Assembly: GCF_023074075.1 (NCBI RefSeq) | Contig: NZ_JADPKT010000003.1 | Coordinates: forward strand, 232,001-296,000 | Length of the DNA stretch: 64,000 nt | From: Bradyrhizobium sp. 138 | Lineage (GTDB): Bacteria; Pseudomonadota; Alphaproteobacteria; Rhizobiales; Xanthobacteraceae | Reading direction: 5' to 3' | In this document: piece after piece, positions 25,922-34,971 of the stretch | Layout of the letters: each line of letters opens with the position of its first letter | Position numbering within the stretch: position 1 is the first letter of the stretch | Notes under the pieces: generated by a model | The model's input: only the letters and a program-made list of their open reading frames with translations | The model's database searches: none | What the model was told of the DNA's origin: nothing | Made by a program: the position numbers and the translations under genes

Positions 25922-27658
25922 CTATTTCTGCGACACGACACGCACCGGACGGTTATGGCTCGCATGCCGCGTCTGTGCATGGTCGAAGACAGCGACCCAC
26001 ATGTAGAGATCTTTGCCTGGCACGAAGGCTTTGTCATATCTGCCATCGCTTTTCATGTTGCGCGTCAGCTCGAGCGTCCAATGTCCGTTGCTCCATTTTG
26101 AAACCCCCGAGACATTGGCTCGCTCTCCTTCGTTGTCGCCGGCAATAATCACGCCGGGCAGGATCGTGCCAACGGGAATCCTCGCGTCGGCCTCTGGCGT
26201 GTAGGGTTCGCTCTCCCAGTCGAACATGTACCAGCGGCCGTTCTCGTCGTCGCTGCTGTTGGGATCAAGATCGAATTTGCCGAGGGCTGCGACTTGCGCC
26301 TTCAAGTCCTTGGGCAGCCGCAGAACCGTGACGGGTCCTTTGTCGTCCCGGTGGATGAACTTGAAGTTATACGAATAAAGAGAACGGCCAGGCTTGTTCC
26401 AATAGCCGCCCTGATAGCGGGCATGGTAATTCTGCTCGTCCAGGGTCGGGGCGTAGGGCGGGCCGATATATTGGCTGTCGACGCGCCCGAGCATGCCCCC
26501 GCGCGACGCCTTCCACTGCCACATGTCTATGTAGCTGCCATCCGTCGTGAAGTGGAAACCCCGGCCGTTGATTGGCATCGGTTTGCCGGGCAGCGGGTTG
26601 GCGCCGAGATCCGTCGCGCCTGCGCCGCCGAGCGATGGATTATCCGAGAAAATGACCGCCAGTTTATCCTCGTAGAAGTCGGAGGCGTCCTGCAGACCCG
26701 CACGCTCGTCGAGGGCGTGCCAGCCATCCTCTTGCTTGATGATCGGAATGCGGCGGAGGGAGCGCGTCCGATCCTCCCAGCGGAAGGCAAAATAGATTTT
26801 CTGCCCGTCGTGCAGGGCGCGCACCTCCACGAGCGATTCGCCCGATCCGCCGAGATTGGCACCTTGCTGCGTGCGAATGAAGACGGGGAGCGCGCGAGAC
26901 CAGGCGGGATCTCCCATGGCGCCGTCGAGCTTGGGCGCGGCGCTCACCCGCGCGATGACGAGCGTATCGCGCGTCGCCCAGTCGAGCCCGGCAACGCCGC
27001 AGGCGACTGCTATCCCGATTGCAGCCGCAACGAGAAGAGGCCTCGGCCGCACGGCCTTCGTGATCGCGAGCGGCGTCGGCCGAAACACGCGGAGAATCTG
27101 CTGCCAACCGCCATAGAGATAATGCGCCGCGACATGCGCGAAGATATAGACGAGCGCGATGAAGGCGGCGGTCGAGTGGAGATAAGCCCACCAGCCGCCA
27201 TAGCCGAGATACATCATGACGCCCGTCCCCGTGAGGAAGATCACGAGCGCATAGACGAACCAGTGCAGGAAGACGTTGACGGCCCCCCACTTGAGGCGAG
27301 CCGGGGCGCGCATCGCGAGGATCCGCGTCTTCTTGGGGCTGTTGCGCTCGACGAGGCCGCTGCGCGCGAGGTAGGCGACGTAGGCCGACCCGCAGAAGAA
27401 GACGGCGAGCCCCGCGAGGAAATGCCAGGAAAAGATCTCGCCCTGCGGCAGGACCGGAGCGAGCCATTTCGAGAAGGGGGCGTGCAGCGCGTCTGCTGCG
27501 ATGCGTATGCCGGTAACGAGGCATATGACGAACGCGATCGCGATCGCCCAATGAAGGATGATCGTCCCGACATCGGTGCGTGGCGGACTTTCTCGAGTCT
27601 TTGTCTGAGCGAGGCGTCTCTCGGTCAAGGCATCAGGCGTTCGTTCGAGCGGTGACAT
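25922..27658 (-). CDS. Cytochrome b561 fused to ethylbenzene-dehydrogenase-type heme domain
   Basis: A 578-residue membrane protein. The N-terminal half (about residues 30-220) has five hydrophobic helices of the prokaryotic cytochrome b561 type with histidines at 36, 79, 132, 161, 175 and 179 as candidate heme ligands. The C-terminal half (about 230-578) looks like an ethylbenzene dehydrogenase gamma-type b-heme/DOMON-like beta-sandwich, with APKLDGAMGDPAW at its start and the patterns IYFAFRWED and WTLELTRNM. The C-terminal domain would be periplasmic. The likely role is passing electrons between the quinone pool or the reductase downstream and a periplasmic partner. Start ATG 27658 has no clear ribosome site; the upstream palindromes may control it. 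Confidence 0.85.
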   Translation of the reverse strand: MSPLERTPDALTERRLAQTKTRESPPRTDVGTIILHWAIAIAFVICLVTGIRIAADALHAPFSKWLAPVLPQGEIFSWHFLAGLAVFFCGSAYVAYLARSGLVERNSPKKTRILAMRAPARLKWGAVNVFLHWFVYALVIFLTGTGVMMYLGYGGWWAYLHSTAAFIALVYIFAHVAAHYLYGGWQQILRVFRPTPLAITKAVRPRPLLVAAAIGIAVACGVAGLDWATRDTLVIARVSAAPKLDGAMGDPAWSRALPVFIRTQQGANLGGSGESLVEVRALHDGQKIYFAFRWEDRTRSLRRIPIIKQEDGWHALDERAGLQDASDFYEDKLAVIFSDNPSLGGAGATDLGANPLPGKPMPINGRGFHFTTDGSYIDMWQWKASRGGMLGRVDSQYIGPPYAPTLDEQNYHARYQGGYWNKPGRSLYSYNFKFIHRDDKGPVTVLRLPKDLKAQVAALGKFDLDPNSSDDENGRWYMFDWESEPYTPEADARIPVGTILPGVIIAGDNEGERANVSGVSKWSNGHWTLELTRNMKSDGRYDKAFVPGKDLYMWVAVFDHAQTRHASHNRPVRVVSQK

Positions 27659-27664
27659 CGTTCA

Positions 27665-27704
27665 TGGCACAAAGCTTACCCACGGTAAACCAGCAGTTGT
27701 GCCA
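27665..27704. promoter_or_regulatory. Nested inverted repeats upstream of cytochrome b561 gene
   Basis: An outer pair TGGCACAA/TTGTGCCA (27665-27672 and 27697-27704) encloses an inner palindrome TTACC-cac-GGTAA (27676-27688). It begins 7 bp upstream of the start codon at 27658. It could be an operator or a hairpin controlling translation. The centres differ by 2.5 bp, so it is not one simple palindrome. Confidence 0.5.
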
Positions 27705-27990
27705 GAAAGGCTGCGAAGCATGGGGGATTTGGCGAGATGGGCGTGGTCGCCGAAGAAGCCAAGGCGACCGGCAATGATCATTATCCCAATCGATGCGGCC
27801 GGCCAACGGCCGCCCTCCGGGCATGGGCCAATCTCAAGTCTGGTCTCCAACCCTGCTTAGTTCTGGTGCCAGGCAGCTCAGCGCTGCCGTGGTGCGGGTC
27901 GCTAAGCCGTGCCCATCATAAACTCGGCGGAAACCGTTGGGACGACGTTGGTCGCCGATGCTCCCACGCGACTTGAATTTATATAGTAAT

Positions 27991-28011
27991 TTCAATTATA
28001 TATGAGTGCAC
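27991..28011 (+). repeat. Intergenic motif, family B partial copy
   Basis: TTCAATTATATATGAGTGCA matches the first 21 bases of the 33109-33153 copy at 18 positions. It sits in the 413-bp gene-free interval 27659-28071 between the cytochrome b561 gene and the end of the glutamate dehydrogenase gene. The rest of that interval has no gene I can support. Confidence 0.45.
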
Positions 28012-28071
28012 CATCAGATCAGGCCGGCTCCTCCTGCGCCAGACCGGCCTCGCAGTCCCTTCCGTCGCGCC

Positions 28072-31000
28072 TCAGGCCTTGACAAGGTCTCCCAGCAAAT
28101 TGGCTGCCACCGTCAGCTTGGCGAGCGTCAGGCCGCTGGCCGCTATCTCCTCGACCGAGCGGCGGACGCGGGTCGCCTCAGGATGAGCCGCAAGCCAGTC
28201 GCTGGCGGCCTGTTGACCGGATTCGCCGTTTGCCAGCATGTTGGCGACCAGCGCTCTTTCCGCGGCCGCGATCTGGTCAACGGCACGATCGATGGCGAGA
28301 CGTTCGTAATTATCGTTGACCGGCACGCTGCGCGCGGCGGCGATGATGCGGTCGAGTCTGAAATCGGCCTCGGCGGCGAAGAAGGTCGTGGCGGCGTCAC
28401 CGATGGCCCGGCCGGTGCGCTCCGAGATGGTGACGATATCGGGTGCGGAGAGGAGCGCGTCGAGATCGGCGAGCTCTGAGGCAAGGTCTGCCGGGACGCC
28501 GGCGTCGATCAGATCCTGCCGCCGCCTGGTGCGCCCAGCCTGCAAGTCCTGCGGCAGGGTCTTGTCGAGTCCGGCGGCGACCTCCCGGATTCCGGGACCA
28601 AAGCGCGCGATCACGGCGTCCAGACCGGCCTTGAGATCAGCATTGCGCACATACCAGACCATGCGTGAGAGCAGGAGATCCTGAAGCGACGCATAGAGGC
28701 CGAGCTGCAATTGCCCGTCGATGCGGGTGTCGAGTGCATCGATCGCGGCATTGAGCCGCTTGAGGCCGTAGGATTCATCCACCGCCACGAAGGCCATCAC
28801 GATGGTGGCGATATCGGCATCGGTCTCGTCGGTCAGACGCACGACACAGGCCGGGCCGCCCCGGTTGATCACGGCATTGGCGAGACTGGTGGCGATGATC
28901 TCCCGCCGGAGCCGATGCGATTGCACCGCTGTCGGGAATTTCTCCTGCATCTGGCGCGGAAAATACTGCGACAGTTCGCGGGCGAGATAGGGATCGTCAG
29001 GTACGCCAGTCGCGAGCAGGTCGTCGTAGAGCGTCAGCTTGGCGTACGCGAGCAACACGGCAAGCTCGGGCCGCGTCAGGAGCTGGCTGCGTCTCGTGCG
29101 CTCAGTGATCGCCGCATCGTCGGGCAAGAACTCCACGGCGCGGCTGAGCAGGCCGCGCCGCTCGAGCGATTGCATCAGGCGGGCAAGGAAGCCGATCTCG
29201 GCCACGCCCTTCCGTTCAACCAGCGAGAGCGCCAGCGTCTGAAGATAATTGTTGCGCAGCACCAGTGCGCCGACCTCGTCGGTCATCGCGGCGAGCAGGC
29301 TGTTGCGGTCGCCAGGGCTGAGCCGTCCCTCGCGCTCGGGACGCGCCAGCGCGATCTTGATGTTGACCTCGACGTCGGACGTGTTCACGCCGGCCGAATT
29401 GTCGATGGCGTCGGTGTTGAGCTTTACGCCCTTCTGTGCCGCCTCGATACGGCCGCGCTGGGTGACGCCGAGATTGGCGCCTTCGCCGATCACCCGGGCG
29501 CGGACATCGGCGCCCGCGATGCGGATCGGATCATTGGCGCGGTCGCCGGCCTGATCATCGCTTTCCGAGGACGAGCGAATATACGTGCCGATGCCGCCAA
29601 ACCACAGCAGGTCCACGCGAGCCTTCAGGATCGCAGTCATCACCTCGAAAGGCGTGGCCTGCGGCTTGTCGAGATCAAGCAGCGTGCGCACTTCCGGTGC
29701 AAGCGGGATCGCCTTGAGCGAGCGCGAGAACACGCCGCCGCCTTGCGAGATCAGCGACTTGTCGTAGTCCTGCCAGCTCGATCGTGGCAGGTCGAACAGG
29801 CGCTTGCGTTCGGCGAGGCTGACCGTAGGATCGGGCGAAGGATCGATGAAGATGTCGCGGTGATCGAACGCCGCGACGAGCCTCGTCGCCGGCGAGAGCA
29901 GCATGCCATTGCCGAAGACATCGCCCGACATGTCGCCGACGCCGGCAGCCGTGAACGGCTTGGTCTGGATGTCGGTGCCAAGCTCGCGGAAGTGACGCTT
30001 GACCGCCTCCCACGCGCCTCGAGCCGTGATCCCCATTTTCTTGTGATCATAGCCCTGGCTGCCGCCGGAGGCGAAGGCATCGCCGAGCCAATGGTGCTTC
30101 TCGATCGAGATCGCATTGGCGATATCGGAGAAGGTGGCGGTACCCTTGTCGGCGGCGACAACCAGGTAGGGGTCGTCGGCGTCGTGCCGCACGGTCGAGT
30201 CGGGCGGCACGATGTCGTCGCCGTCAAGATTGTCGGTGAGTTCGAGCAGTGTACGAACGAAGATGCGATAGGCTTCGGTGCCTTCTGCCATGAAGTGGTC
30301 GCGACTCGATGGCGACGGCAGGCGCTTGGGCACGAAGCCGCCCTTCGCCCCGACCGGCACGATCACGGCGTTCTTCACCTGTTGTGCCTTCACGAGGCCC
30401 AGGATCTCGGTACGGAAATCCTGCGGCCGGTCGGACCAGCGCAGACCACCACGCGCGACCTTGCCGAAGCGCAGATGAATGCCTTCGACGCGGGGAGAGT
30501 AGACGAAGATCTCGTATAGTGGTCGCGGAGCCGGCAGCGCCTCGATCTTGCGCGCGTCGAACTTGAAGGAGATCACCGGATGCGGATGCCCATCCTGACC
30601 GACCTGCCACAGATTGGTACGGATGGTTGCCTGCACCAGATTGGTGAAGCGGCGCAGAATGCGGTCTTCATCGAGCGAGGCGACGGATTTGAGCTGCTCC
30701 TCGATTTCGGTGGCGAGGGCCATCTCGCGCGCCGAGCGCTCCGCCGTCGTGAGTCCAAGGCGCGGATCGAGGCGGCCCTGGAACAGGGCGACGATGTTGG
30801 CGGTAATCGCGGCGTTCTTGCGCAGGGTCTCCCACATATAGTCCTGGGTGAACGGAGCGCGGATCTGATGGAGGTAGCGCGACAGCGCGCGGATCGTCGA
30901 TACTTCCCGCCAGCTCAGGGCTGTGCGCAGGATCAGTGCGTTGAACCCGTCGGATTCGGCGCGGTCGCGGACCACCGCCATGATCGAGGCTTCCAGACGA

Positions 31001-32889
31001 CGGTTGAATTCCTGACTGATTGCGATCGGCTTGCCGTCGCTGGTCTCGATCGTCATATCGTGGAGCCATACCGGCGCCTGCCTGGTGCGCGGCACGACCT
31101 GATAAGTGCGTTCGTTGACCACGTTCAAGCCGTGATGTTCAATCACCGGCACGCGATAGGATAGCGACAGCGGTGCGGCATCCGAGAAAACCTTCAGGCC
31201 GAATCGTCTGGGATCGTCGCTCCCCTCGAGACGGTAAACCGAAATCGTCACCGGTCGGGCTGAGGTTAGCTTTTCGATGGTGGTGATGTCGGCGATCGCC
31301 TGTTCGGCGCTGAATATCTCGGTGTAGCCGCCGGAAAAGGCCTGGGCATAGCGGCTTGCGAGCATGCGCGCCCGCATGCCGTCGACGGACGCAGCGAGCG
31401 CGACCTTCAACTTGTCGCCCCAGGTCTCGGCAATGGCGCTGATTCCGGCTTCGAGTGTCTCGCGCTCGACCACCGGGGTCTTACCTTCATATCGCCCGAT
31501 GATGTAGTGGACGCGCGCCAGTGATCCTTCCGGGAAGGACGCGTAGGAGGCCGACAGAATCCCCTTGTAGACTTGCGAGAGGAAGGCGCCGACGCGCGTG
31601 CGCACGTCGGTGTCGTATTTGTCGCGCGGAATGAAGCAGAGAATGGAGACGAAGCGGTCGAACTTGTCCACGCGTGCCAGCGCCCGGACACGGGGGCGCT
31701 CATAGAGGATCAGGATTTCCATGACGAAATTGTAGAGCGTGTCGACGTCGATCTGGAACAGATCGTCGCGCGGATAATCTTCGAGAATATGCGTCAGCGC
31801 CTTGCCTGAGTGGCTGTTCGGGTCGAAGCCGGCGCGCTGCAGCACCTGCGCCACCTTGTGGCGGGCATAAGGGATTTGCTTGACCGAGCGGGTATAGGCG
31901 CCGGACGTGAACAGGCCGACGAGGCGCAATTCCCCTTCGAGCCGGCCGTCAGGGGTATAGAGCTTGATGCCCACATAATCCATCCGGATGCGGCGATGAA
32001 CGCGGCTGGAGACGTTGGCCTTGATGACGATGAGGAGGCTCGGCTCCCGCATGAACTCGCGTATTTCCGACGTCATCACCACCATTTCGTGACCGCGGCG
32101 CAGGACCTTCACTTCGGGATCACGCAGGATGCCGAGGCCCTCACCGGTCGTGATGTCGTCTGAGGCATCGCTGTCGGGCGAAAAGCGATATTCGCGTACT
32201 CCCAGAAAGGTGAAATTGTCCAAGCACAGCCAATGCAGGAACTGGCTGGCTTCGGCGATCTCGTCGATCGGCAGCGGCGGCGGATTGGTCGAGAAGATCT
32301 TGATCGCTTCCTCGATGCGGGCACGCATGGGCTTCCAGTCGGTGACGCAGGCGCGTGCGTCATTCAAGGTCATGGTCAACCCATCGACCAGCTTTTGGCG
32401 GTCGGCGTCGACGTCTATGCGGGTGATGTGGAGATGGATGAGGCTTTCGCGCTCACCCCTTGCTCCCTCCGGCAGGGCTTCGCCATGGAAGCGCATCAGC
32501 TTGCCTTGCTCGTCGCGCTCCACCGCGATGATCGGATGAGCGACCAGGGTGACCTCGATGCCCTGCTCGGCGAGCTCTGCCAGCGTGGAATCGAACAGGA
32601 AGGGCATGTTGTCGTTGAGAATTTCGAGCACGGAGATCTCGCGGCCATCCGGCATGATCGGATTGACGATGCGGATATCGGCGCGACCTGCCGTGCGCCG
32701 CTGTACATGTTCCCAGGCCTGCTCGGCCAGAAAGGCCAGCGAAGCGGCGTCGTAATTGGCGAGATCCTCGCTATTGGTGTGACCGAACAGGAGTTCGGCA
32801 AAAGTCCGGGGCGTGTTGCCTAGCTGCACGCTTCCCGCTGCATCGCGAATCAGGGTCGACCGGGCTTTGTCGTCACGCCACGCTTCCAT
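28072..32889 (-). CDS. NAD-specific glutamate dehydrogenase, large form
   Basis: Oxidative deamination of glutamate to 2-oxoglutarate and ammonia with NAD+, the large (180-kDa class) bacterial enzyme. From ATG 32889 (MEAWRDDKARST, preceded by GGAGAG) the protein is 1605 residues, close to other alphaproteobacterial members. A GTG at 33012 and ATGs at 32910 and 32901 are alternatives that only add a poorly conserved tail. The N-terminal ~650 residues carry ACT-like regulatory regions. The catalytic domain contains VGAKGGFVPKRLPSP, GDMSGDVFGNGML and ARVIGEGANLGVTQRGR (dinucleotide binding). It is a cytoplasmic single gene, flanked on both sides by family B repeat copies. Confidence 0.95.
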   Translation of the reverse strand: MEAWRDDKARSTLIRDAAGSVQLGNTPRTFAELLFGHTNSEDLANYDAASLAFLAEQAWEHVQRRTAGRADIRIVNPIMPDGREISVLEILNDNMPFLFDSTLAELAEQGIEVTLVAHPIIAVERDEQGKLMRFHGEALPEGARGERESLIHLHITRIDVDADRQKLVDGLTMTLNDARACVTDWKPMRARIEEAIKIFSTNPPPLPIDEIAEASQFLHWLCLDNFTFLGVREYRFSPDSDASDDITTGEGLGILRDPEVKVLRRGHEMVVMTSEIREFMREPSLLIVIKANVSSRVHRRIRMDYVGIKLYTPDGRLEGELRLVGLFTSGAYTRSVKQIPYARHKVAQVLQRAGFDPNSHSGKALTHILEDYPRDDLFQIDVDTLYNFVMEILILYERPRVRALARVDKFDRFVSILCFIPRDKYDTDVRTRVGAFLSQVYKGILSASYASFPEGSLARVHYIIGRYEGKTPVVERETLEAGISAIAETWGDKLKVALAASVDGMRARMLASRYAQAFSGGYTEIFSAEQAIADITTIEKLTSARPVTISVYRLEGSDDPRRFGLKVFSDAAPLSLSYRVPVIEHHGLNVVNERTYQVVPRTRQAPVWLHDMTIETSDGKPIAISQEFNRRLEASIMAVVRDRAESDGFNALILRTALSWREVSTIRALSRYLHQIRAPFTQDYMWETLRKNAAITANIVALFQGRLDPRLGLTTAERSAREMALATEIEEQLKSVASLDEDRILRRFTNLVQATIRTNLWQVGQDGHPHPVISFKFDARKIEALPAPRPLYEIFVYSPRVEGIHLRFGKVARGGLRWSDRPQDFRTEILGLVKAQQVKNAVIVPVGAKGGFVPKRLPSPSSRDHFMAEGTEAYRIFVRTLLELTDNLDGDDIVPPDSTVRHDADDPYLVVAADKGTATFSDIANAISIEKHHWLGDAFASGGSQGYDHKKMGITARGAWEAVKRHFRELGTDIQTKPFTAAGVGDMSGDVFGNGMLLSPATRLVAAFDHRDIFIDPSPDPTVSLAERKRLFDLPRSSWQDYDKSLISQGGGVFSRSLKAIPLAPEVRTLLDLDKPQATPFEVMTAILKARVDLLWFGGIGTYIRSSSESDDQAGDRANDPIRIAGADVRARVIGEGANLGVTQRGRIEAAQKGVKLNTDAIDNSAGVNTSDVEVNIKIALARPEREGRLSPGDRNSLLAAMTDEVGALVLRNNYLQTLALSLVERKGVAEIGFLARLMQSLERRGLLSRAVEFLPDDAAITERTRRSQLLTRPELAVLLAYAKLTLYDDLLATGVPDDPYLARELSQYFPRQMQEKFPTAVQSHRLRREIIATSLANAVINRGGPACVVRLTDETDADIATIVMAFVAVDESYGLKRLNAAIDALDTRIDGQLQLGLYASLQDLLLSRMVWYVRNADLKAGLDAVIARFGPGIREVAAGLDKTLPQDLQAGRTRRRQDLIDAGVPADLASELADLDALLSAPDIVTISERTGRAIGDAATTFFAAEADFRLDRIIAAARSVPVNDNYERLAIDRAVDQIAAAERALVANMLANGESGQQAASDWLAAHPEATRVRRSVEEIAASGLTLAKLTVAANLLGDLVKA

Positions 32890-33108
32890 AACGCTCTCCA
32901 TTTCTCGCATCGCCCGGTCGCAATCGCGATCATCAGCTTGCTTCTGGAGTTCATCGATTCGAGCGCCGTTATCGTGACCGCGATCCGGCGCCGCGAAATC
33001 TGTCCTCGGCACCTGATCTTACCACTCCGAGCGGCCAAGGCGCGCAGAGTCGTGGCCAAAAGCCCTACGATCGCCGGGTCGTCGGCGTCATGAGAAATCG
33101 TAAATACA

Positions 33109-33252
33109 TTCAATGACATATGAGTTCACGGTTTTGCTCGGAGTGGCGCGCCACGCTTCGGGCCCGAAGGACGAAGCGGGTCGGCGAAGCCGAAAGGCGA
33201 AGCGTGCCCGGCGGAGCCTCTTGGCGAAGACGGACTGTCTCAACGCACTCCG
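33109..33252 (+). repeat. Family B motif copy 3 continuing into nested hairpin region
   Basis: The 45-bp motif 33109-33153 is followed by a GC-rich stretch with two nested inverted repeats: CGGAGTG (33139-33145) with CACTCCG (33246-33252), and CACGCTTCG (33152-33160) with CGAAGCGTG (33198-33206). A self-complementary CTTCGGGCCCGAAG lies inside. It occupies most of the 438 bp between the divergent glutamate dehydrogenase gene and the gene at 33328. An open frame on the minus strand here only translates the repeat. Confidence 0.7.
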
Positions 33253-33327
33253 CTCCCCCTCCCCTAGCCATCCGCCCATCCCCCCCGTATAAACCGGTAG
33301 CTTCTTCCGTCACTCGAAGGAGCTCAT

Positions 33328-33630
33328 ATGAACGACCTGCACACGTGGCTTTCGCAACAGCACCACGGTTTGCGGACCTTCCGGACCTTTCAGCAAAAGC
33401 TCGAGACGCTTGGCCAGCACGATCCCGCCCAGCGCGGCCTGTGCCGCCTGCTCAGCGACGTCGTCGGCAGCTATGTCGAGGCCTTTGACGAGGCTCCGCT
33501 GCCGGTCGAGGTCGCCGACGGCGCCTATCATCGCCTGCTGACGCTGGTCGAAAGCCTCGATCTGCACGGCGACGCCGCCCGCCGTCTCACTGACATCAAC
33601 CGCGTGGCGACCTGCGAGTTGTGGCGCTGA
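33328..33630 (+). CDS. Small hypothetical protein
   Basis: A 100-residue acidic, helical, cytoplasmic-looking protein, MNDLHTWLSQQHHGLRTF..., with no signal peptide, no cysteine pair beyond single Cys residues, and no motif I recognise. The start is well supported by AAGGAG 8 bp upstream. It is alone on its strand, between repeat elements on both sides. It is divergent from the glutamate dehydrogenase gene, though the intervening repeat makes shared control uncertain. Confidence 0.75.
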   Translation: MNDLHTWLSQQHHGLRTFRTFQQKLETLGQHDPAQRGLCRLLSDVVGSYVEAFDEAPLPVEVADGAYHRLLTLVESLDLHGDAARRLTDINRVATCELWR

Positions 33631-33694
33631 TCGGCACGACGCGCGCGCAACTCAATTTTCAAATAGCAAGACACGCTTCTATGGCCTCGCGGCG

Positions 33695-34215
33695 CATGAC
33701 GCCCGAGTCCTGTGCTTCTCTTGACGCCCCTTCCCAGGGAAAGGGCGCAGGGAAGGCCGGGCGCCGGCTGGCACCCGCGGTCCGCTGCGCGCAAATTGCG
33801 CGAAAACAAATGCACAGCGGCATACAGGGCAGCCTGGACATCCCGGCCTTTCCCTGCGCAGTGGTTTGACGGCTTATGGCGTGCTCTCCCCGGGGAGCGA
33901 TGCACTATTGCCCCCGTCGCCTTGCAGATGGCTGATGCGCACGCCCGGTCGGGCAGCTACATCACCGCAAGCCTTGACGCACAGACCCCGGGCGTCAGGA
34001 CGACACGCTTTTGCCGTACGCGGACCGCACCGGTCGTGTGCGCGCCAGTCAACTGCTCACGGGCAAGCCCGCCCTGCAATTGCCGCGCGCCGATGCGCCC
34101 ACGTCCACTGCCACCCCGCCCGCGTATCGTGACGATCGCGAAACGCCCCTTATCCTTGGGCCGGGATGACGATCCTATACGACATTTCCGAATTTCGGTC
34201 AAGAAGAATTTTTGG
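33695..34215. repeat. Long dispersed intergenic repeat (Bradyrhizobium type)
   Basis: Gene-free region rich in short inverted pieces, beginning GCGCATGACGCCCGAGTCC and including GGGAAAGGGCGCAGGGAAGG and GCGTGCTCTCCCCGGGGAGC. Its layout resembles a several-hundred-bp repeat that I recall as common in Bradyrhizobium intergenic regions. The start of a second, partial copy appears at 63940-64000 at the right edge. No coding frame here has a ribosome site or a plausible product. Confidence 0.65.
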
Positions 34216-34276
34216 GAATCACGAACCGACAATAGCTTCATTCAATAGCTTCATTCTGGCCCGCGTGTATCCACGT

Positions 34277-34363
34277 CGTCATTGCGAGCGCAGCGAAGCA
34301 ATCCAGGAATGCATCCCCGGAGATAGTCTGGATTGCTTCGTCGCATGAGCTCCTCGCATGACG
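34277..34363. repeat. Palindromic intergenic element, family C copy 1
   Basis: Starts CGTCATTGCGAGCGCAGCG and ends CTCCTCGCATGACG. The inner arms CGAAGCAATCCAG and CTGGATTGCTTCG are perfect 13-bp inverted repeats. A half copy occurs at 63848-63883. Confidence 0.85.
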
Positions 34364-34541
34364 AGGAGGTGAGATCGCGCGTCCGACTGCCGTGACGGCG
34401 CGGAGCCCCAGGAGCCACGTGGCACCTGCTGTTCGAGTGTCGAACTATCGAGAGGGCTCCCGCACCGTTGCCACGCATTCGACTTCCCCGCGCCAATACC
34501 TATATCCTGTGGCAACCGATGTGATGCAGCGGACAGCTTTG

Positions 34542-34775
34542 ATGGCCAGGAGACGCACGACAGAAGCCGACAGCGACGACCTCCCCCGCTATTTCGTCTG
34601 GGTGCGGGGCCTCGAAGGCCCGGAGCCGCAGAAATGGGCGGCGATGGATTTCGGCGTCGGCGACTGGAAGCGGCCGCTCGTGCTGGCCTATCTGGAGCTG
34701 CCGGAAGACGAACGGCGTCTGACGTTGTCAATGCTGGCCCGGCGCTATCCGCCGCCGCGGGTTGATCTTTCGTGA
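34542..34775 (+). CDS. Small hypothetical protein
   Basis: A 77-residue protein, MARRRTTEADSDDLPRYFVW..., with no signal peptide and no recognised domain. The frame is open further upstream to 34392, but the extension reads through repeat-derived sequence. ATG 34524 is an alternative start; neither has a strong ribosome site. The composition (WVRGLEGPEPQKWAAMDFG) looks protein-like rather than random, so I keep it with moderate confidence. It precedes the trpS leader by 145 bp. Confidence 0.55.
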   Translation: MARRRTTEADSDDLPRYFVWVRGLEGPEPQKWAAMDFGVGDWKRPLVLAYLELPEDERRLTLSMLARRYPPPRVDLS

Positions 34776-34920
34776 AGCCGGCGAGGCGTGCACTCCGAGG
34801 ACGTCGGGTCCGCAAAGACGATGCAGAAGTCACTCCGGGCGATCGTGACCGGCGGCTCTTGACCCGTTTGAGATATCAAGTCGGCTTGCTTTCCTCGGAA
34901 GTTTCGTCATTATCGGCCGC

Positions 34921-34971
34921 ATGACTGTCGTCGTGATCACGCTCGCGAACTTGTGGTGGCGCTCCACTTAG
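34921..34971 (+). CDS. Predicted tryptophan leader peptide upstream of trpS
   Basis: A 16-residue frame, MTVVVITLANLWWRST, with two adjacent Trp codons at 34954-34959 shortly before its stop. The gene starts 110 bp upstream of the tryptophanyl-tRNA synthetase start. Position, size and the WWR ending resemble trp-operon leader peptides (rhizobial trpE leaders have several consecutive Trp codons). The ribosome site is weak, the main argument against it. It is expected to make a ribosome stall when charged tRNA-Trp is scarce. Confidence 0.6.
   Translation: MTVVVITLANLWWRST

Noticed and set aside
26294..27655. Long plus-strand frame opposite the cytochrome b561 gene
   Set aside because: The composition is Arg/Glu/Ala-rich shadow sequence, and the minus strand has clear membrane helices and domains.
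28711..30519. 600-residue plus-strand frame inside glutamate dehydrogenase
   Set aside because: Antisense artefact of GC bias; the dehydrogenase frame is unbroken and carries family motifs.
33088..33313. Small minus-strand frames (about 63-67 residues) upstream of the gene at 33328
   Set aside because: They only translate the family B repeat and hairpin region; no ribosome site or domain.
33695..34363. CRISPR-like array from repeated short inverted pieces
   Set aside because: No regular spacing of identical repeats with unique spacers, and no cas genes.
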